Below, piece by piece: positions 1 to 9,207 of a DNA stretch of 41,890 nt. Position 1 is the first letter of the stretch; each line of letters begins with the position of its first letter. Source of the DNA: an uncultured Psychroflexus sp. (GTDB taxonomy: Bacteria; Bacteroidota; Bacteroidia; Flavobacteriales; Flavobacteriaceae). The stretch is taken from assembly GCA_913062845.1 (NCBI GenBank), contig CAJXVZ010000026.1, forward strand, positions 1 through 41,890. The letters are read 5' to 3'. Under the pieces are notes generated by a model. It was not told the DNA's origin. It did no database searches and saw only the letters and a program-made list of their open reading frames with translations. A program made the translations under genes and the position numbers.

Positions 1-503
1 CTCAGGTTTATAAATCCTTGAAATCCTGTCTTTTTTGAAAATAAATAAAAATTTGCAAAATTGGCCATATAATCGTGACCTATAACGACTGAAAAATCAC
101 CAACATTATAGTTTTCTTTGATATACTTCATGACCTCAATCTGGACAAAATCAAAAAAACCCGCACCCGAACCAATGGGCAGAAAATCCTTATCATCATA
201 TCTGCCATCTTCCATTCTGCTTTTATTCTGATTTATGCCGACAACAACTGCTTCAGGAATCTCTTCCCAGTAACTAAGATAGTCAACTATGCCAGCAACC
301 GGCTCAAAAAGATAATGACCATCGAATACAAAAATCAAAGGGTAAGTCCTATTACTGTTTAAATCATAGTTCCTTGGCAGTTGAACTTTAATCTCCCTTG
401 AATCATTGAGTATTCTGGAATTAACGGATATATTTTCAATCTGCGCGATGCTGTGATTGAACATTAATAAAGCAAAAATAACTATTGTAAGAAAGGTTTT
501 CAT
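1..503 (-). CDS. Esterase-like alpha/beta hydrolase fold protein (C-terminus outside window)
   Basis: The first 167 codons are present and the gene runs off the left edge. It begins with a signal peptide (hydrophobic residues 4-20, ending SIAQ), so the product is probably exported. The following FVFDGHYLF segment (about 58-66) and the VVVGI strand (86-90) are typical of the putative esterase family (esterase D / IroE-like). At the nucleophile elbow the sequence is VIGHDYMANF, with Asp144 where catalytic members have Ser (G-H-S). It therefore may be a non-classical or inactive hydrolase, or use Asp as dehalogenases do. It starts 11 bp after the flippase-like gene and is likely the last gene of the panC-panD operon. 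Fold assignment is fairly sure; activity is unknown. Confidence 0.7.
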   Translation of the reverse strand, partial: MKTFLTIVIFALLMFNHSIAQIENISVNSRILNDSREIKVQLPRNYDLNSNRTYPLIFVFDGHYLFEPVAGIVDYLSYWEEIPEAVVVGINQNKSRMEDGRYDDKDFLPIGSGAGFFDFVQIEVMKYIKENYNVGDFSVVIGHDYMANFANFYLFSKKTGFQGFINL

Positions 504-514
504 AATTGATATTT

Positions 515-1495
515 TTAGTCCTCTAATCTATTATTTTTATTTACAATAGGCAACAGGACTGCGGATAACACACCAAGCACTAGAACCAGTAGGGTTTGAG
601 CTGACCATAAAACCCATCCAAAAGCCTGACCAGACTCTATTGGAATATCAAACATTTTGTAAACTGAAGCTATAGCTAATGGATATAAACCTATACCACC
701 ACTGGTAACAGACATCGCAAAACTACCTGCAATAAAACCGACCAGTACAGCACCAAAACTAAGCTCTTCTGTTCCCTGTATTGAAAATTTTATGATCCAG
801 AACATAGCAACATAAAGTATCCAGATGGCTAAGGTTTGTAATATAAATGACCACTTTTGCTCCAGTTCTAAAATACTTTTAATGCCCTTGGAAAGTCCGA
901 ACAGAAAATTTTTAATCTTCAAAATCAATGCATTACTGGACTTTTTTAAAACTTTTAGAGCAATTAAAAAAAATCCTAATATCACTAATAGGTAAAGCAG
1001 GGTTTTTAATGGATTTATATTATTCAATTCCAGATAAAACAAAAGCTCATCCGCCTGAATTAAAAGTGTAATTCCAATGATGCTGATGAGCATAACAAAG
1101 TCTACGAGACGTTCGGTAATAATTGTACCAAAGCTTTGTTCAAAGCTTAATCGTGAATAGCTTGCATAACTTGCTCCTCTGAGAAATTCACCGGATCTTG
1201 GAATACCGAGGTTAGCCAAATAACCAAACATTACAGCATAAAAACAGTTGGAAAATCTGGGTTTGTCATTAAGCGGTTGCAAGAGCAGTTTCCACCTGTT
1301 TGCTCTAATGACATGGGATAAAAATCCTAAAGCTATAGAAATAATAACCCATAAAAGGTCTGCATTCTGCACGTTATACCAGATATCTTTACGTTGTTCT
1401 TCTGTTGTATTGGCAAAAGAAACCCAAACAAAAAAAACACCCAAAGCCAAAGGTATAATTATTTTAAGCCATTTGGTCAATGGAGACTTTGCCAT
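515..1495 (-). CDS. UPF0104 / lysylphosphatidylglycerol synthase transmembrane-domain family protein
   Basis: This is a 326-residue integral membrane protein with about eight hydrophobic segments. It carries the hallmarks of the flippase-like UPF0104 (TIGR00374) family: an early SHVIRANRWKLLL motif around residue 60, then a loop with GYLANLGIPRSGEFLRGA (about 90-107), and a late SVTSGGIGLYPLAIA segment. Relatives include the flippase part of MprF, but no aminoacyl-transferase domain is present, so lipid lysylation is not implied. It lies 4 bp downstream of panD and 11 bp upstream of the esterase-like gene and is probably cotranscribed with both. The substrate, perhaps a lipid or lipid-linked molecule, cannot be read from the sequence. 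Confidence 0.85.
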   Translation of the reverse strand: MAKSPLTKWLKIIIPLALGVFFVWVSFANTTEEQRKDIWYNVQNADLLWVIISIALGFLSHVIRANRWKLLLQPLNDKPRFSNCFYAVMFGYLANLGIPRSGEFLRGASYASYSRLSFEQSFGTIITERLVDFVMLISIIGITLLIQADELLFYLELNNINPLKTLLYLLVILGFFLIALKVLKKSSNALILKIKNFLFGLSKGIKSILELEQKWSFILQTLAIWILYVAMFWIIKFSIQGTEELSFGAVLVGFIAGSFAMSVTSGGIGLYPLAIASVYKMFDIPIESGQAFGWVLWSAQTLLVLVLGVLSAVLLPIVNKNNRLED

Positions 1496-1499
1496 AAAT

Positions 1500-1847
1500 T
1501 TATTTCAGAAGATTATCATCATTAGGAAAAATGATAGATGGGTTGAAGTTTTTTGCTTCTTCAGGCGTCATAATAGCGTAAGCCATAAGTATGAGGATAT
1601 CTCCCGGAGAAACCTTTCTGGCGGCCGCACCGTTTAATGTGATTTCTCCGCTTCCTCTTGGTCCCGGAATGACGTAAGTCTCCAGACGCTCACCGTTGGT
1701 ATTATTCACTACCTGTATTTTCTCTCCCTCAAATAGATTTGCTGCATCCATCAAATCCTGATCAATGGTGATACTACCAATATAGTTAAGGTCTGCACCT
1801 GTAACTTTTACGCGATGTATTTTTGATTTTACTACTGTTATTTGCAT
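1500..1847 (-). CDS. panD: Aspartate 1-decarboxylase (pyruvoyl enzyme)
   Basis: PanD converts L-aspartate to beta-alanine for pantothenate and coenzyme A synthesis in the cytoplasm. The 115-residue length is normal. The self-cleavage site Gly24-Ser25 (YIGSITID) that produces the pyruvoyl cofactor is intact, as are Lys9 and the Arg54, Thr57 and Tyr58 active-site positions in [11 protein letters not shown]. The NGAAAR segment of the family is also present. It starts 5 bp after panC, and PanC uses its product, so this is a functional two-gene unit that continues into the membrane protein gene 4 bp later. The assignment is secure. Confidence 0.97.
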   Translation of the reverse strand: MQITVVKSKIHRVKVTGADLNYIGSITIDQDLMDAANLFEGEKIQVVNNTNGERLETYVIPGPRGSGEITLNGAAARKVSPGDILILMAYAIMTPEEAKNFNPSIIFPNDDNLLK

Positions 1848-1852
1848 ATCAT

Positions 1853-2695
1853 CTAGTTCAAAGACATATTATCTATCAGCCTTACATTGTTACAATAAGC
1901 AGCTATAAATGCCCTATAATTTTTATCAGATTCTATTTTCTTTGCTGGTATTAGGTCTTTTTCGTCTGCGACTTCACAATATTCTAAATTGAACAGAGGT
2001 GAGTCTTCAAAGTTATTTTTTACCTTTTCTAAAATTTCTAATAAAGGTTTATCTCTAAAATTGCTCTTTATATATTTTAAATTTTCAAAAATTATGCCTG
2101 CCTGTTCTTTTTCTTCTAATGTTAGTAGTTTATTTCTTGAACTCTTTGCCAGACCATTGTTTTCTCTGAAAGTTTCGCAACCAATTATGCTGACATTCTG
2201 ACCTGTAATTTCAATTAACTTCCTGACAACTGCGAGTTGCTGAAAATCTTTCTCTCCAAAATAGGCTCTATCCGGGTTAATGACTTCAAACAATCTCTTG
2301 AGCACAGTGCCAACACCATCAAAATGACCCTGCCTGTATTCTCCTTCCATAAATTTCGAAATCGTTCCAAATTCAAAATGTTCAGCTTCAGCACCTTCAG
2401 GATATATTTCTTCTACAGTTGGCACATAGACCAAAACATCCTTTGAGACACTATTTATGGCATCAAGGTCCTGATCTAAAGTCCTTGGATACTTTGTTAA
2501 ATCATCAGGGTTATTGAATTGAGTTGGATTTACAAAAATTGAAACAATCACCTTATCACATTCCATATGGGCTTTTTTTATTAAAGACAAATGCCCTTCA
2601 TGTAAGGCACCCATGGTCGGGACCAAACCCAAAACCGAGGATTTCACCTTAATGTCAATATGTTCGGTTAATTCTGAAAAGTGGCCTAAAAGCAC
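1853..2695 (-). CDS. panC: Pantoate--beta-alanine ligase (pantothenate synthetase)
   Basis: PanC joins pantoate to beta-alanine with ATP to form pantothenate. The 280-residue protein has the ATP-binding [10 protein letters not shown] motif at residues 26-35, the FVNPTQF motif, the GEKDFQQL motif and KSSRN of the C-terminal half, so all catalytic landmarks are visible. The start chosen is GTG at 2695, because no ATG lies in frame upstream of the conserved N-terminus; this gives a normal-length leader strand. A TAnnTTTG-type promoter on the minus strand at 2719-2726 fits this start. It is the first gene of the panC-panD-membrane protein-esterase operon and is divergent from the glycogen-synthase-like gene. 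Confidence 0.95.
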   Translation of the reverse strand: MLLGHFSELTEHIDIKVKSSVLGLVPTMGALHEGHLSLIKKAHMECDKVIVSIFVNPTQFNNPDDLTKYPRTLDQDLDAINSVSKDVLVYVPTVEEIYPEGAEAEHFEFGTISKFMEGEYRQGHFDGVGTVLKRLFEVINPDRAYFGEKDFQQLAVVRKLIEITGQNVSIIGCETFRENNGLAKSSRNKLLTLEEKEQAGIIFENLKYIKSNFRDKPLLEILEKVKNNFEDSPLFNLEYCEVADEKDLIPAKKIESDKNYRAFIAAYCNNVRLIDNMSLN

Positions 2696-2718
2696 AATTC
2701 TTGATTTAATTTTTTTTG

Positions 2719-2726
2719 CAAAACTA
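2719..2726 (-). promoter_or_regulatory. Putative -7 promoter box for panC operon
   Basis: Read on the minus strand the bases are TAGTTTTG, matching the Bacteroidota housekeeping -7 consensus TAnnTTTG, 23 bp before the GTG start of panC. Its divergent partner is at 2758-2765. The match is to sequence only; no convincing -33 element was assigned. Confidence 0.5.
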
Positions 2727-2757
2727 ACATTTTAAGCTTAATCCACGTAAAATTTTG

Positions 2758-2765
2758 TAAATTTG
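2758..2765 (+). promoter_or_regulatory. Putative -7 promoter box for glycogen-synthase-like/DUF4270/glmS operon
   Basis: The bases TAAATTTG match the TAnnTTTG consensus and lie 36 bp before the ATG at 2802. This leaves a leader of about 30 nt and argues that the TTG at 2763, inside the box, is not the start codon. Confidence 0.55.
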
Positions 2766-2801
2766 CAACTTAAAATTTTCCAACAAAGAAAAAATAGTTT
2801 T

Positions 2802-3623
2802 ATGAAGGATAAACGCGTTCTTTTCGTATCGGCTGAAGTTGTTCCTTACCTCCCTGAAAATGATATTTCCACAATGTCTTTTGAAGCACCAAAGATGATA
2901 AATTCAACAGGAGGGCAGACAAGAATATTTATGCCAAGATTTGGTAACATTAATGAAAGAAGACATCAGCTGCACGAAGTCATTAGATTATCCGGATTGA
3001 ACATGGTTGTCAACGACCTGGATATGCCTTTAATTATAAAAGTAGCCTCAATTCCAAAAGAACGCATGCAGGTTTATTTTATTGATAACGAAGATTATTT
3101 TAAGAGAAAAGCCATGTATAGCGATGAAGATGGCCAGTTGTTTGAAGATAATGATGAAAGATCTATCTTTTTTGCCAAAGGTGTAATTGAAACCGTCAAG
3201 AAACTGAACTGGGCACCGGATATCATTCATGTTAACGGTTGGATGGCCTCATTACTTCCTTTATATTTAAGGAACTATTATGGTAACGAGCCCCTTTTCA
3301 AAGATTCAAAAATCATAACTTCTGTGTACAAAAATGATTTTAAAGGCCTTCTTGATGAAGATATGAAAAAGAAAGTTATGTTTGATGGAATAGATGACGA
3401 TAAAGTAGAATATTTAAGTGAACCTAATTATAATAATTTGATAAAAACGGCGATTACCTATTCTGATGGTGTTATTATTGGCAGCGAAAATTTATCTGAT
3501 GAGCTTGAGCAGTTTATTGAAAAATTAGATAAACCGACATTAAAATATCATGCTATTGAAGAATTTACCAAGGCTTATCAGGACTTCTACTTAAAAGATA
3601 TATTGAATGAGGAAATTGATTAG
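2802..3623 (+). CDS. Glycogen/starch synthase N-terminal-domain-like protein
   Basis: The 273-residue product resembles only the N-terminal Rossmann half of GT5 glycogen synthases. It has RVLFVSAEVVPY at residues 4-15, the GGQTRIFMPRFG segment near 40-51, and PDIIHVNGWMASLLPLYLR, equivalent to the PDIVHAHDW region of GlgA. The K-x-G-G-L ADP-glucose motif is not recognisable, and the C-terminal nucleotide-binding domain is missing; the gene ends cleanly before the DUF4270 gene. It may therefore not be a glycosyltransferase on its own. The ATG at 2802 is preferred over the earlier TTG because the conserved part starts there. It is the first gene of a run ending in glmS, so a link to sugar or envelope metabolism is inferred only. 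Confidence 0.7.
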   Translation: MKDKRVLFVSAEVVPYLPENDISTMSFEAPKMINSTGGQTRIFMPRFGNINERRHQLHEVIRLSGLNMVVNDLDMPLIIKVASIPKERMQVYFIDNEDYFKRKAMYSDEDGQLFEDNDERSIFFAKGVIETVKKLNWAPDIIHVNGWMASLLPLYLRNYYGNEPLFKDSKIITSVYKNDFKGLLDEDMKKKVMFDGIDDDKVEYLSEPNYNNLIKTAITYSDGVIIGSENLSDELEQFIEKLDKPTLKYHAIEEFTKAYQDFYLKDILNEEID

Positions 3624-3624
3624 G

Positions 3625-5298
3625 ATGAAAACCAGAATCAAGGTTGCAATTTTACTATTAGGATTAATCGTTTTAAGTACTTCCTGTGAAGATGATTTTA
3701 CAACATTAGGAAGTGACTTTGTAAACAGCCTGGATTTACCAGAGCCTTACGTTGTTCAAAATTTATCATCTTACAGTGATGACATTATAGCTGTTCAGTC
3801 TAACACACTAAATACTTATCTGCTTGGTGAGTTTGAGGACCCGATTTTCGGAAATACAGATGTAAGCATTCTCAGTCAGCTGCAGCTTCAAACAACAAAT
3901 CCGGATTTTGGTGTTCAACCGGAAATTGACAGCGTTGTTTTAACATTACCATTATTTGGACAGATAGTTGATGTTGACGAAGATTCAGGAAAAGATATCT
4001 ATAGATTGGATTCTATATTCGGCTCAGGAAGCTTTAGGATTGGAGTTTACGAATCCAATCAATTCTTAAGAGATATTAATCCGGGTGAAAACGGAGATTT
4101 TGAAGAATCACAATTGTATTATTCAAATCAACTTTCTGAAATAGAACCCAATATTGATATTTCAAATCCATTGACAATGGTTGAAGAAAATGGTGTTCTT
4201 GTCCCGAGTGATTTTTCCCAAACCATCTCACCTTCTGATCTCGACAGAACCGTTGTTTTAATAGACAGAACAGATACTATCGAATCTGCTGAAGAAAATG
4301 AGAACAACGAGATTGTTTTTGAGCGAATAAGGCAATCGCCAAGAATAAGAATAAAACTTGATCATGATTTTTTTCAGCAGAAAATTCTGGATCAGGGTAA
4401 TTCGATCAATCTCGTAAGTCAAAGTAGTTTTGAAAATTACTTTAGAGGTCTGTATCTCATTGCAGAACAGGAAGCTGGTGACGGGTCTAAACTCATGTTT
4501 AATTTGAGCCTGGCCAATGAGGAAGCAAACATCACATTATATTACAGATCTTTAAGACCACCTCCAAGCTTAGAAGTGGTTGAAAATCCGGAACTTGTAG
4601 AAACCTTCAATGAATATGTTATTAATTTTGGCGGTAATGTGATCAACTTTTATGAGACACCTGATGGTTTAGACCTGAGCAATCAGGATGTTGCCAATGG
4701 TGAAGAAAATATATTTATTAAAGGAGGTCAAGGTGTTGTTGCAATCGTCGATCCATTTAATGGTCCTGATTCCAACGGAAATGGTGTAGCCGACGAAATT
4801 GAATCTTTAAGAGAAGAAAACTGGCTCATTAACGAAGCTAATCTGATCTTATACGTCAATCAGGATTTTATGAGCGAAGTTCCTATTGAGAAACAACCTT
4901 TCAGGATATTTGCGTATGACCTTGACCGTGACAGGGTTTTGGTGGATTATAACCTGGACCAAAGCTCTACAAATAATCCGTTTACATCAAAATTGAATCA
5001 CCTGGGTCCTTTGAGGCAGGATGAAAACGGGGATTATTTTTACAAAATAAGAATGACAAGTCACATCAATAACATCATCAACAATGATTCTGTCAATACA
5101 AGGATAGGAATTGTGGTGACTCAAAATGTTAACCAAGCGAGAATCTTAGATGTGAAAGAAAGTGAGCTTGACCAGGCAAACTCATTTATAGAGAGTACAA
5201 TATCAACACCCAGAGGAACCGTATTACACGGTAACCTCTCCGCTGATGAAGAAAAAAGATTGAAACTTCAAATCTATTATACAGACCCCAATAACTAA
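3625..5298 (+). CDS. DUF4270 family lipoprotein
   Basis: This 557-residue protein has a lipoprotein signal: residues 1-20 are basic then hydrophobic, followed by LSTSC with the lipidated cysteine and an acidic EDD tail, which in flavobacteria often marks surface export. The mature part matches DUF4270, a family found almost only in Bacteroidota: early DFTTLGSDFV, a repeated pattern of beta strands, a PRIRIKLD segment and a late GTVLHGN segment before the C-terminus. The ATG at 3625 is used rather than 3607, because it directly precedes the signal peptide and does not overlap the upstream gene. It lies 1 bp after the glycogen-synthase-like gene and 15 bp before glmS. Its biochemical role is unknown. 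Confidence 0.88.
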   Translation: MKTRIKVAILLLGLIVLSTSCEDDFTTLGSDFVNSLDLPEPYVVQNLSSYSDDIIAVQSNTLNTYLLGEFEDPIFGNTDVSILSQLQLQTTNPDFGVQPEIDSVVLTLPLFGQIVDVDEDSGKDIYRLDSIFGSGSFRIGVYESNQFLRDINPGENGDFEESQLYYSNQLSEIEPNIDISNPLTMVEENGVLVPSDFSQTISPSDLDRTVVLIDRTDTIESAEENENNEIVFERIRQSPRIRIKLDHDFFQQKILDQGNSINLVSQSSFENYFRGLYLIAEQEAGDGSKLMFNLSLANEEANITLYYRSLRPPPSLEVVENPELVETFNEYVINFGGNVINFYETPDGLDLSNQDVANGEENIFIKGGQGVVAIVDPFNGPDSNGNGVADEIESLREENWLINEANLILYVNQDFMSEVPIEKQPFRIFAYDLDRDRVLVDYNLDQSSTNNPFTSKLNHLGPLRQDENGDYFYKIRMTSHINNIINNDSVNTRIGIVVTQNVNQARILDVKESELDQANSFIESTISTPRGTVLHGNLSADEEKRLKLQIYYTDPNN

Positions 5299-5313
5299 CC
5301 AAAATTGAATTAA

Positions 5314-7161
5314 ATGTGTGGAATAGTAGGATATATCGGACAAAAAGATGCCTATGATGTCGTTTTAAAAGGACTTCAAAGATTAGAGTACAGAGGATAT
5401 GACTCCGCAGGTATAGCCCTTTACGATGGAAATCAACTTAATATTTGCAAAACCAAAGGTAAAGTTTCTGACCTGAACACCAAATGTATTGCAGATAATG
5501 TAAGAAAAGGCAAAATAGGTATTGGGCATACAAGATGGGCTACCCACGGAGAACCTAATGATGTCAACTCCCATCCACATGTTTCTAATTCCGGGAGACT
5601 GGCTATCATACACAATGGCATTATAGAGAATTATGATGCCATTAAAAAGGTACTTGAAAACAGGGGTTATACTTTCCACTCAGATACAGACACAGAAGTA
5701 CTTGTTAATTTGATAGAAGAAGTCATGATGAGTGACGATCACAAATTAGGAAAAGCTGTACAGATTGCATTAAATCAGGCCGTTGGAGCATACGCCATTG
5801 CTGTGTTTGATCGGGAAAAGCCAAACGAAATTGTAGTAGCCAGATTAGGCAGTCCATTAGCTATTGGTGTTGGCGATAATGAATTCTTTATTGCGTCAGA
5901 TGCATCGCCATTTATAGAATATACCAAATCTGCCATTTATTTAGAAGATGGAGAAATGGGGGTTATCAGACTGGGTAGAGAACCGCGAATAAGAAAAATT
6001 CATAACGATAAGCTTATTGACCCCTACATACATGAATTAAAGATAAGTTTGGATCAGATTGAAAAGAGCGGTTACGAACATTTTATGCTGAAAGAGATTT
6101 ATGAACAACCTGAGGCTATAAAAGACACATTCAGAGGAAGGATGCTGGCTGACAAAGGCGTTATCAGGATGGCGGGCGTAGATGATCACCTGGAAAAATT
6201 CCTGAATGCAGATCGTATTATAATTGCTGCATGTGGTACCTCGTGGCATGCCGGACTGGTTGCAGAATATATTTTTGAAGATATTTCACGTATTCCGGTT
6301 GAAGTTGAATATGCCTCAGAATTCAGATACAGAAATCCGGTTATCGGTCCTAATGATGTTATGATTGCCATTTCGCAAAGTGGTGAAACTGCAGATACTA
6401 TGGCTGCCATAAAGCTGGCAAAAGAAAACGGGGCGTTTGTGTTTGGAGTATGCAATGTTGTAGGATCTTCAATATCCAGAGAAACAGATGCAGGCGCATA
6501 CACGCATGCAGGACCTGAAATAGGGGTTGCCTCCACAAAAGCCTTTACCACGCAAATTACCGTTTTAAGCTTAATGGCACTAAAACTTGGTAAAGCTAAA
6601 GGTACGATTTCGAACTCAGACTTTCATTTGTATTTGAATGAAATGGAATCTATACCGGATAAGATTGAAAAAGCGCTTCAGGAAAACGATCATATTCTCA
6701 ATGTAGCAGAGTTTATGAAAAACTCAAAAAACAGTTTATACCTGGGCAGAGGATACAATTTCCCTGTCGCGCTGGAAGGTGCTTTAAAACTCAAGGAAAT
6801 TTCCTACATCCATGCTGAAGGTTATCCCGCTGCCGAAATGAAACATGGACCTATTGCACTCATTGACGAAGAAATGCCGGTTGTAGTAATCGCCACAAGA
6901 AAGGGCCATTACGAAAAAGTTGTAAGCAATATTCAGGAAATAAAATCGAGAAAAGGTAAAATTATTGCATTGGTGACAGAAGGTGATGATACAGTTAAGA
7001 ACATTGCAGACCATGTAATTGAAGTACCTGAAACTTTTGAGGCATTTACGCCGCTTTTGACAACCATACCTCTTCAATTGCTTTCGTATCACATTGCGGT
7101 CATGCTTGGAAAAAATGTAGACCAACCCAGAAACCTGGCGAAGTCAGTCACAGTAGAGTAA
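5314..7161 (+). CDS. glmS: Glutamine--fructose-6-phosphate aminotransferase (isomerizing)
   Basis: GlmS makes glucosamine-6-phosphate from fructose-6-phosphate and glutamine, the entry step to peptidoglycan and lipopolysaccharide amino sugars. The 615-residue length is normal. Met1-Cys2 (MCGIVGYIG) gives the N-terminal nucleophile cysteine of the glutaminase domain (about 2-225), with HTRWATHG and NGIIEN motifs. Two SIS domains follow (about 290-430 and 460-600), including SQSGETADT and the ending DQPRNLAKSVTVE. Only 15 bp separate it from the DUF4270 gene, so there is no room for a glmS ribozyme; it is transcribed from the promoter near 2758 or from within the upstream genes. Confidence 0.97.
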   Translation: MCGIVGYIGQKDAYDVVLKGLQRLEYRGYDSAGIALYDGNQLNICKTKGKVSDLNTKCIADNVRKGKIGIGHTRWATHGEPNDVNSHPHVSNSGRLAIIHNGIIENYDAIKKVLENRGYTFHSDTDTEVLVNLIEEVMMSDDHKLGKAVQIALNQAVGAYAIAVFDREKPNEIVVARLGSPLAIGVGDNEFFIASDASPFIEYTKSAIYLEDGEMGVIRLGREPRIRKIHNDKLIDPYIHELKISLDQIEKSGYEHFMLKEIYEQPEAIKDTFRGRMLADKGVIRMAGVDDHLEKFLNADRIIIAACGTSWHAGLVAEYIFEDISRIPVEVEYASEFRYRNPVIGPNDVMIAISQSGETADTMAAIKLAKENGAFVFGVCNVVGSSISRETDAGAYTHAGPEIGVASTKAFTTQITVLSLMALKLGKAKGTISNSDFHLYLNEMESIPDKIEKALQENDHILNVAEFMKNSKNSLYLGRGYNFPVALEGALKLKEISYIHAEGYPAAEMKHGPIALIDEEMPVVVIATRKGHYEKVVSNIQEIKSRKGKIIALVTEGDDTVKNIADHVIEVPETFEAFTPLLTTIPLQLLSYHIAVMLGKNVDQPRNLAKSVTVE

Positions 7162-7229
7162 TTTTTCAACCTGAAAAAAACATCAAAATTAATTTAAAAA
7201 ATTACTTTATTTTTTTGACTTAAAACGCC

Positions 7230-7237
7230 TATATTTG
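7230..7237 (+). promoter_or_regulatory. Putative -7 promoter box for atpD-atpC
   Basis: TATATTTG fits the TAnnTTTG consensus 36 bp before the atpD start, in the 112-bp gap after glmS. A TTGAC sequence at 7215-7219 lies upstream, but its spacing is too short to be called a confident -33 element. Confidence 0.55.
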
Positions 7238-7258
7238 CACACCGAAAAAAAATCTTAA

Positions 7259-8785
<1,527 letters not shown>

Positions 8786-8820
8786 TCATCAGTTTTAAAT
8801 CATATCAAAAAAGCTAGGAC

Positions 8821-9096
8821 ATGCATTTAGAGATCATAACACCTGAAAGAAAATTAATGAGCCAAGAGGTAGATTCTGTTACCTTACCGGGAACTGAGGG
8901 TGAGTTTCAAATATTAAATCATCATGCTCCAATAGTTTCTACGCTCGATAACGGTTTGATCAAGCTTAATAAGGATGTTTCATTGGAAGAAAAGGCAAAA
9001 GCTTATTTCAAAGAGATCAATAACAAATTGACCTTTGATATAAAAGGAGGCGTTGTTGAATGCAAAGAAAACAAAGTCATAATCTTAGTGGACTGA
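8821..9096 (+). CDS. atpC: F1F0 ATP synthase subunit epsilon, short form
   Basis: The product is 91 residues and covers only the N-terminal beta-sandwich domain of epsilon: MHLEIITPERKL at the start, then SVTLPGTEGEFQILNHHAPIVS with the conserved NHHAP turn, and a KGGVVECKENKVIILVD end. The C-terminal helical hairpin, which in E. coli-type epsilon (about 139 residues) inhibits ATP hydrolysis, is absent. This short form is common in Bacteroidota, so truncation is unlikely to be damage. It begins 35 bp after atpD and ends 20 bp before a terminator hairpin. Confidence 0.93.
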   Translation: MHLEIITPERKLMSQEVDSVTLPGTEGEFQILNHHAPIVSTLDNGLIKLNKDVSLEEKAKAYFKEINNKLTFDIKGGVVECKENKVIILVD

Positions 9097-9116
9097 TACT
9101 ATAATTTTTACAATTT

Positions 9117-9152
9117 AAAAAATCCGATTTATTATAAAATCGGATTTTTTTT
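9117..9152 (+). terminator. Rho-independent terminator after atpC
   Basis: AATCCGATTT (9121-9130) pairs exactly with AAATCGGATT (9137-9146) over a 6-nt loop. The stem is extended by A-T pairs and followed by a run of T to 9153. It ends the atpD-atpC transcript. Confidence 0.9.
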
Positions 9153-9207
9153 TGCACTATATTGTAACATTTTATAGGTTGAAACTACAAATCAAATAAA
9201 AACAGGC

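Noticed and set aside
2763-2801. Upstream TTG-started extension of the glycogen-synthase-like gene
   Set aside because: The TTG falls inside the -7 promoter box, and the conserved N-terminus begins at the ATG at 2802.
5299-5313. glmS ribozyme or riboswitch upstream of glmS
   Set aside because: Only 15 bp lie between the upstream stop and the start codon, too short for a ribozyme.
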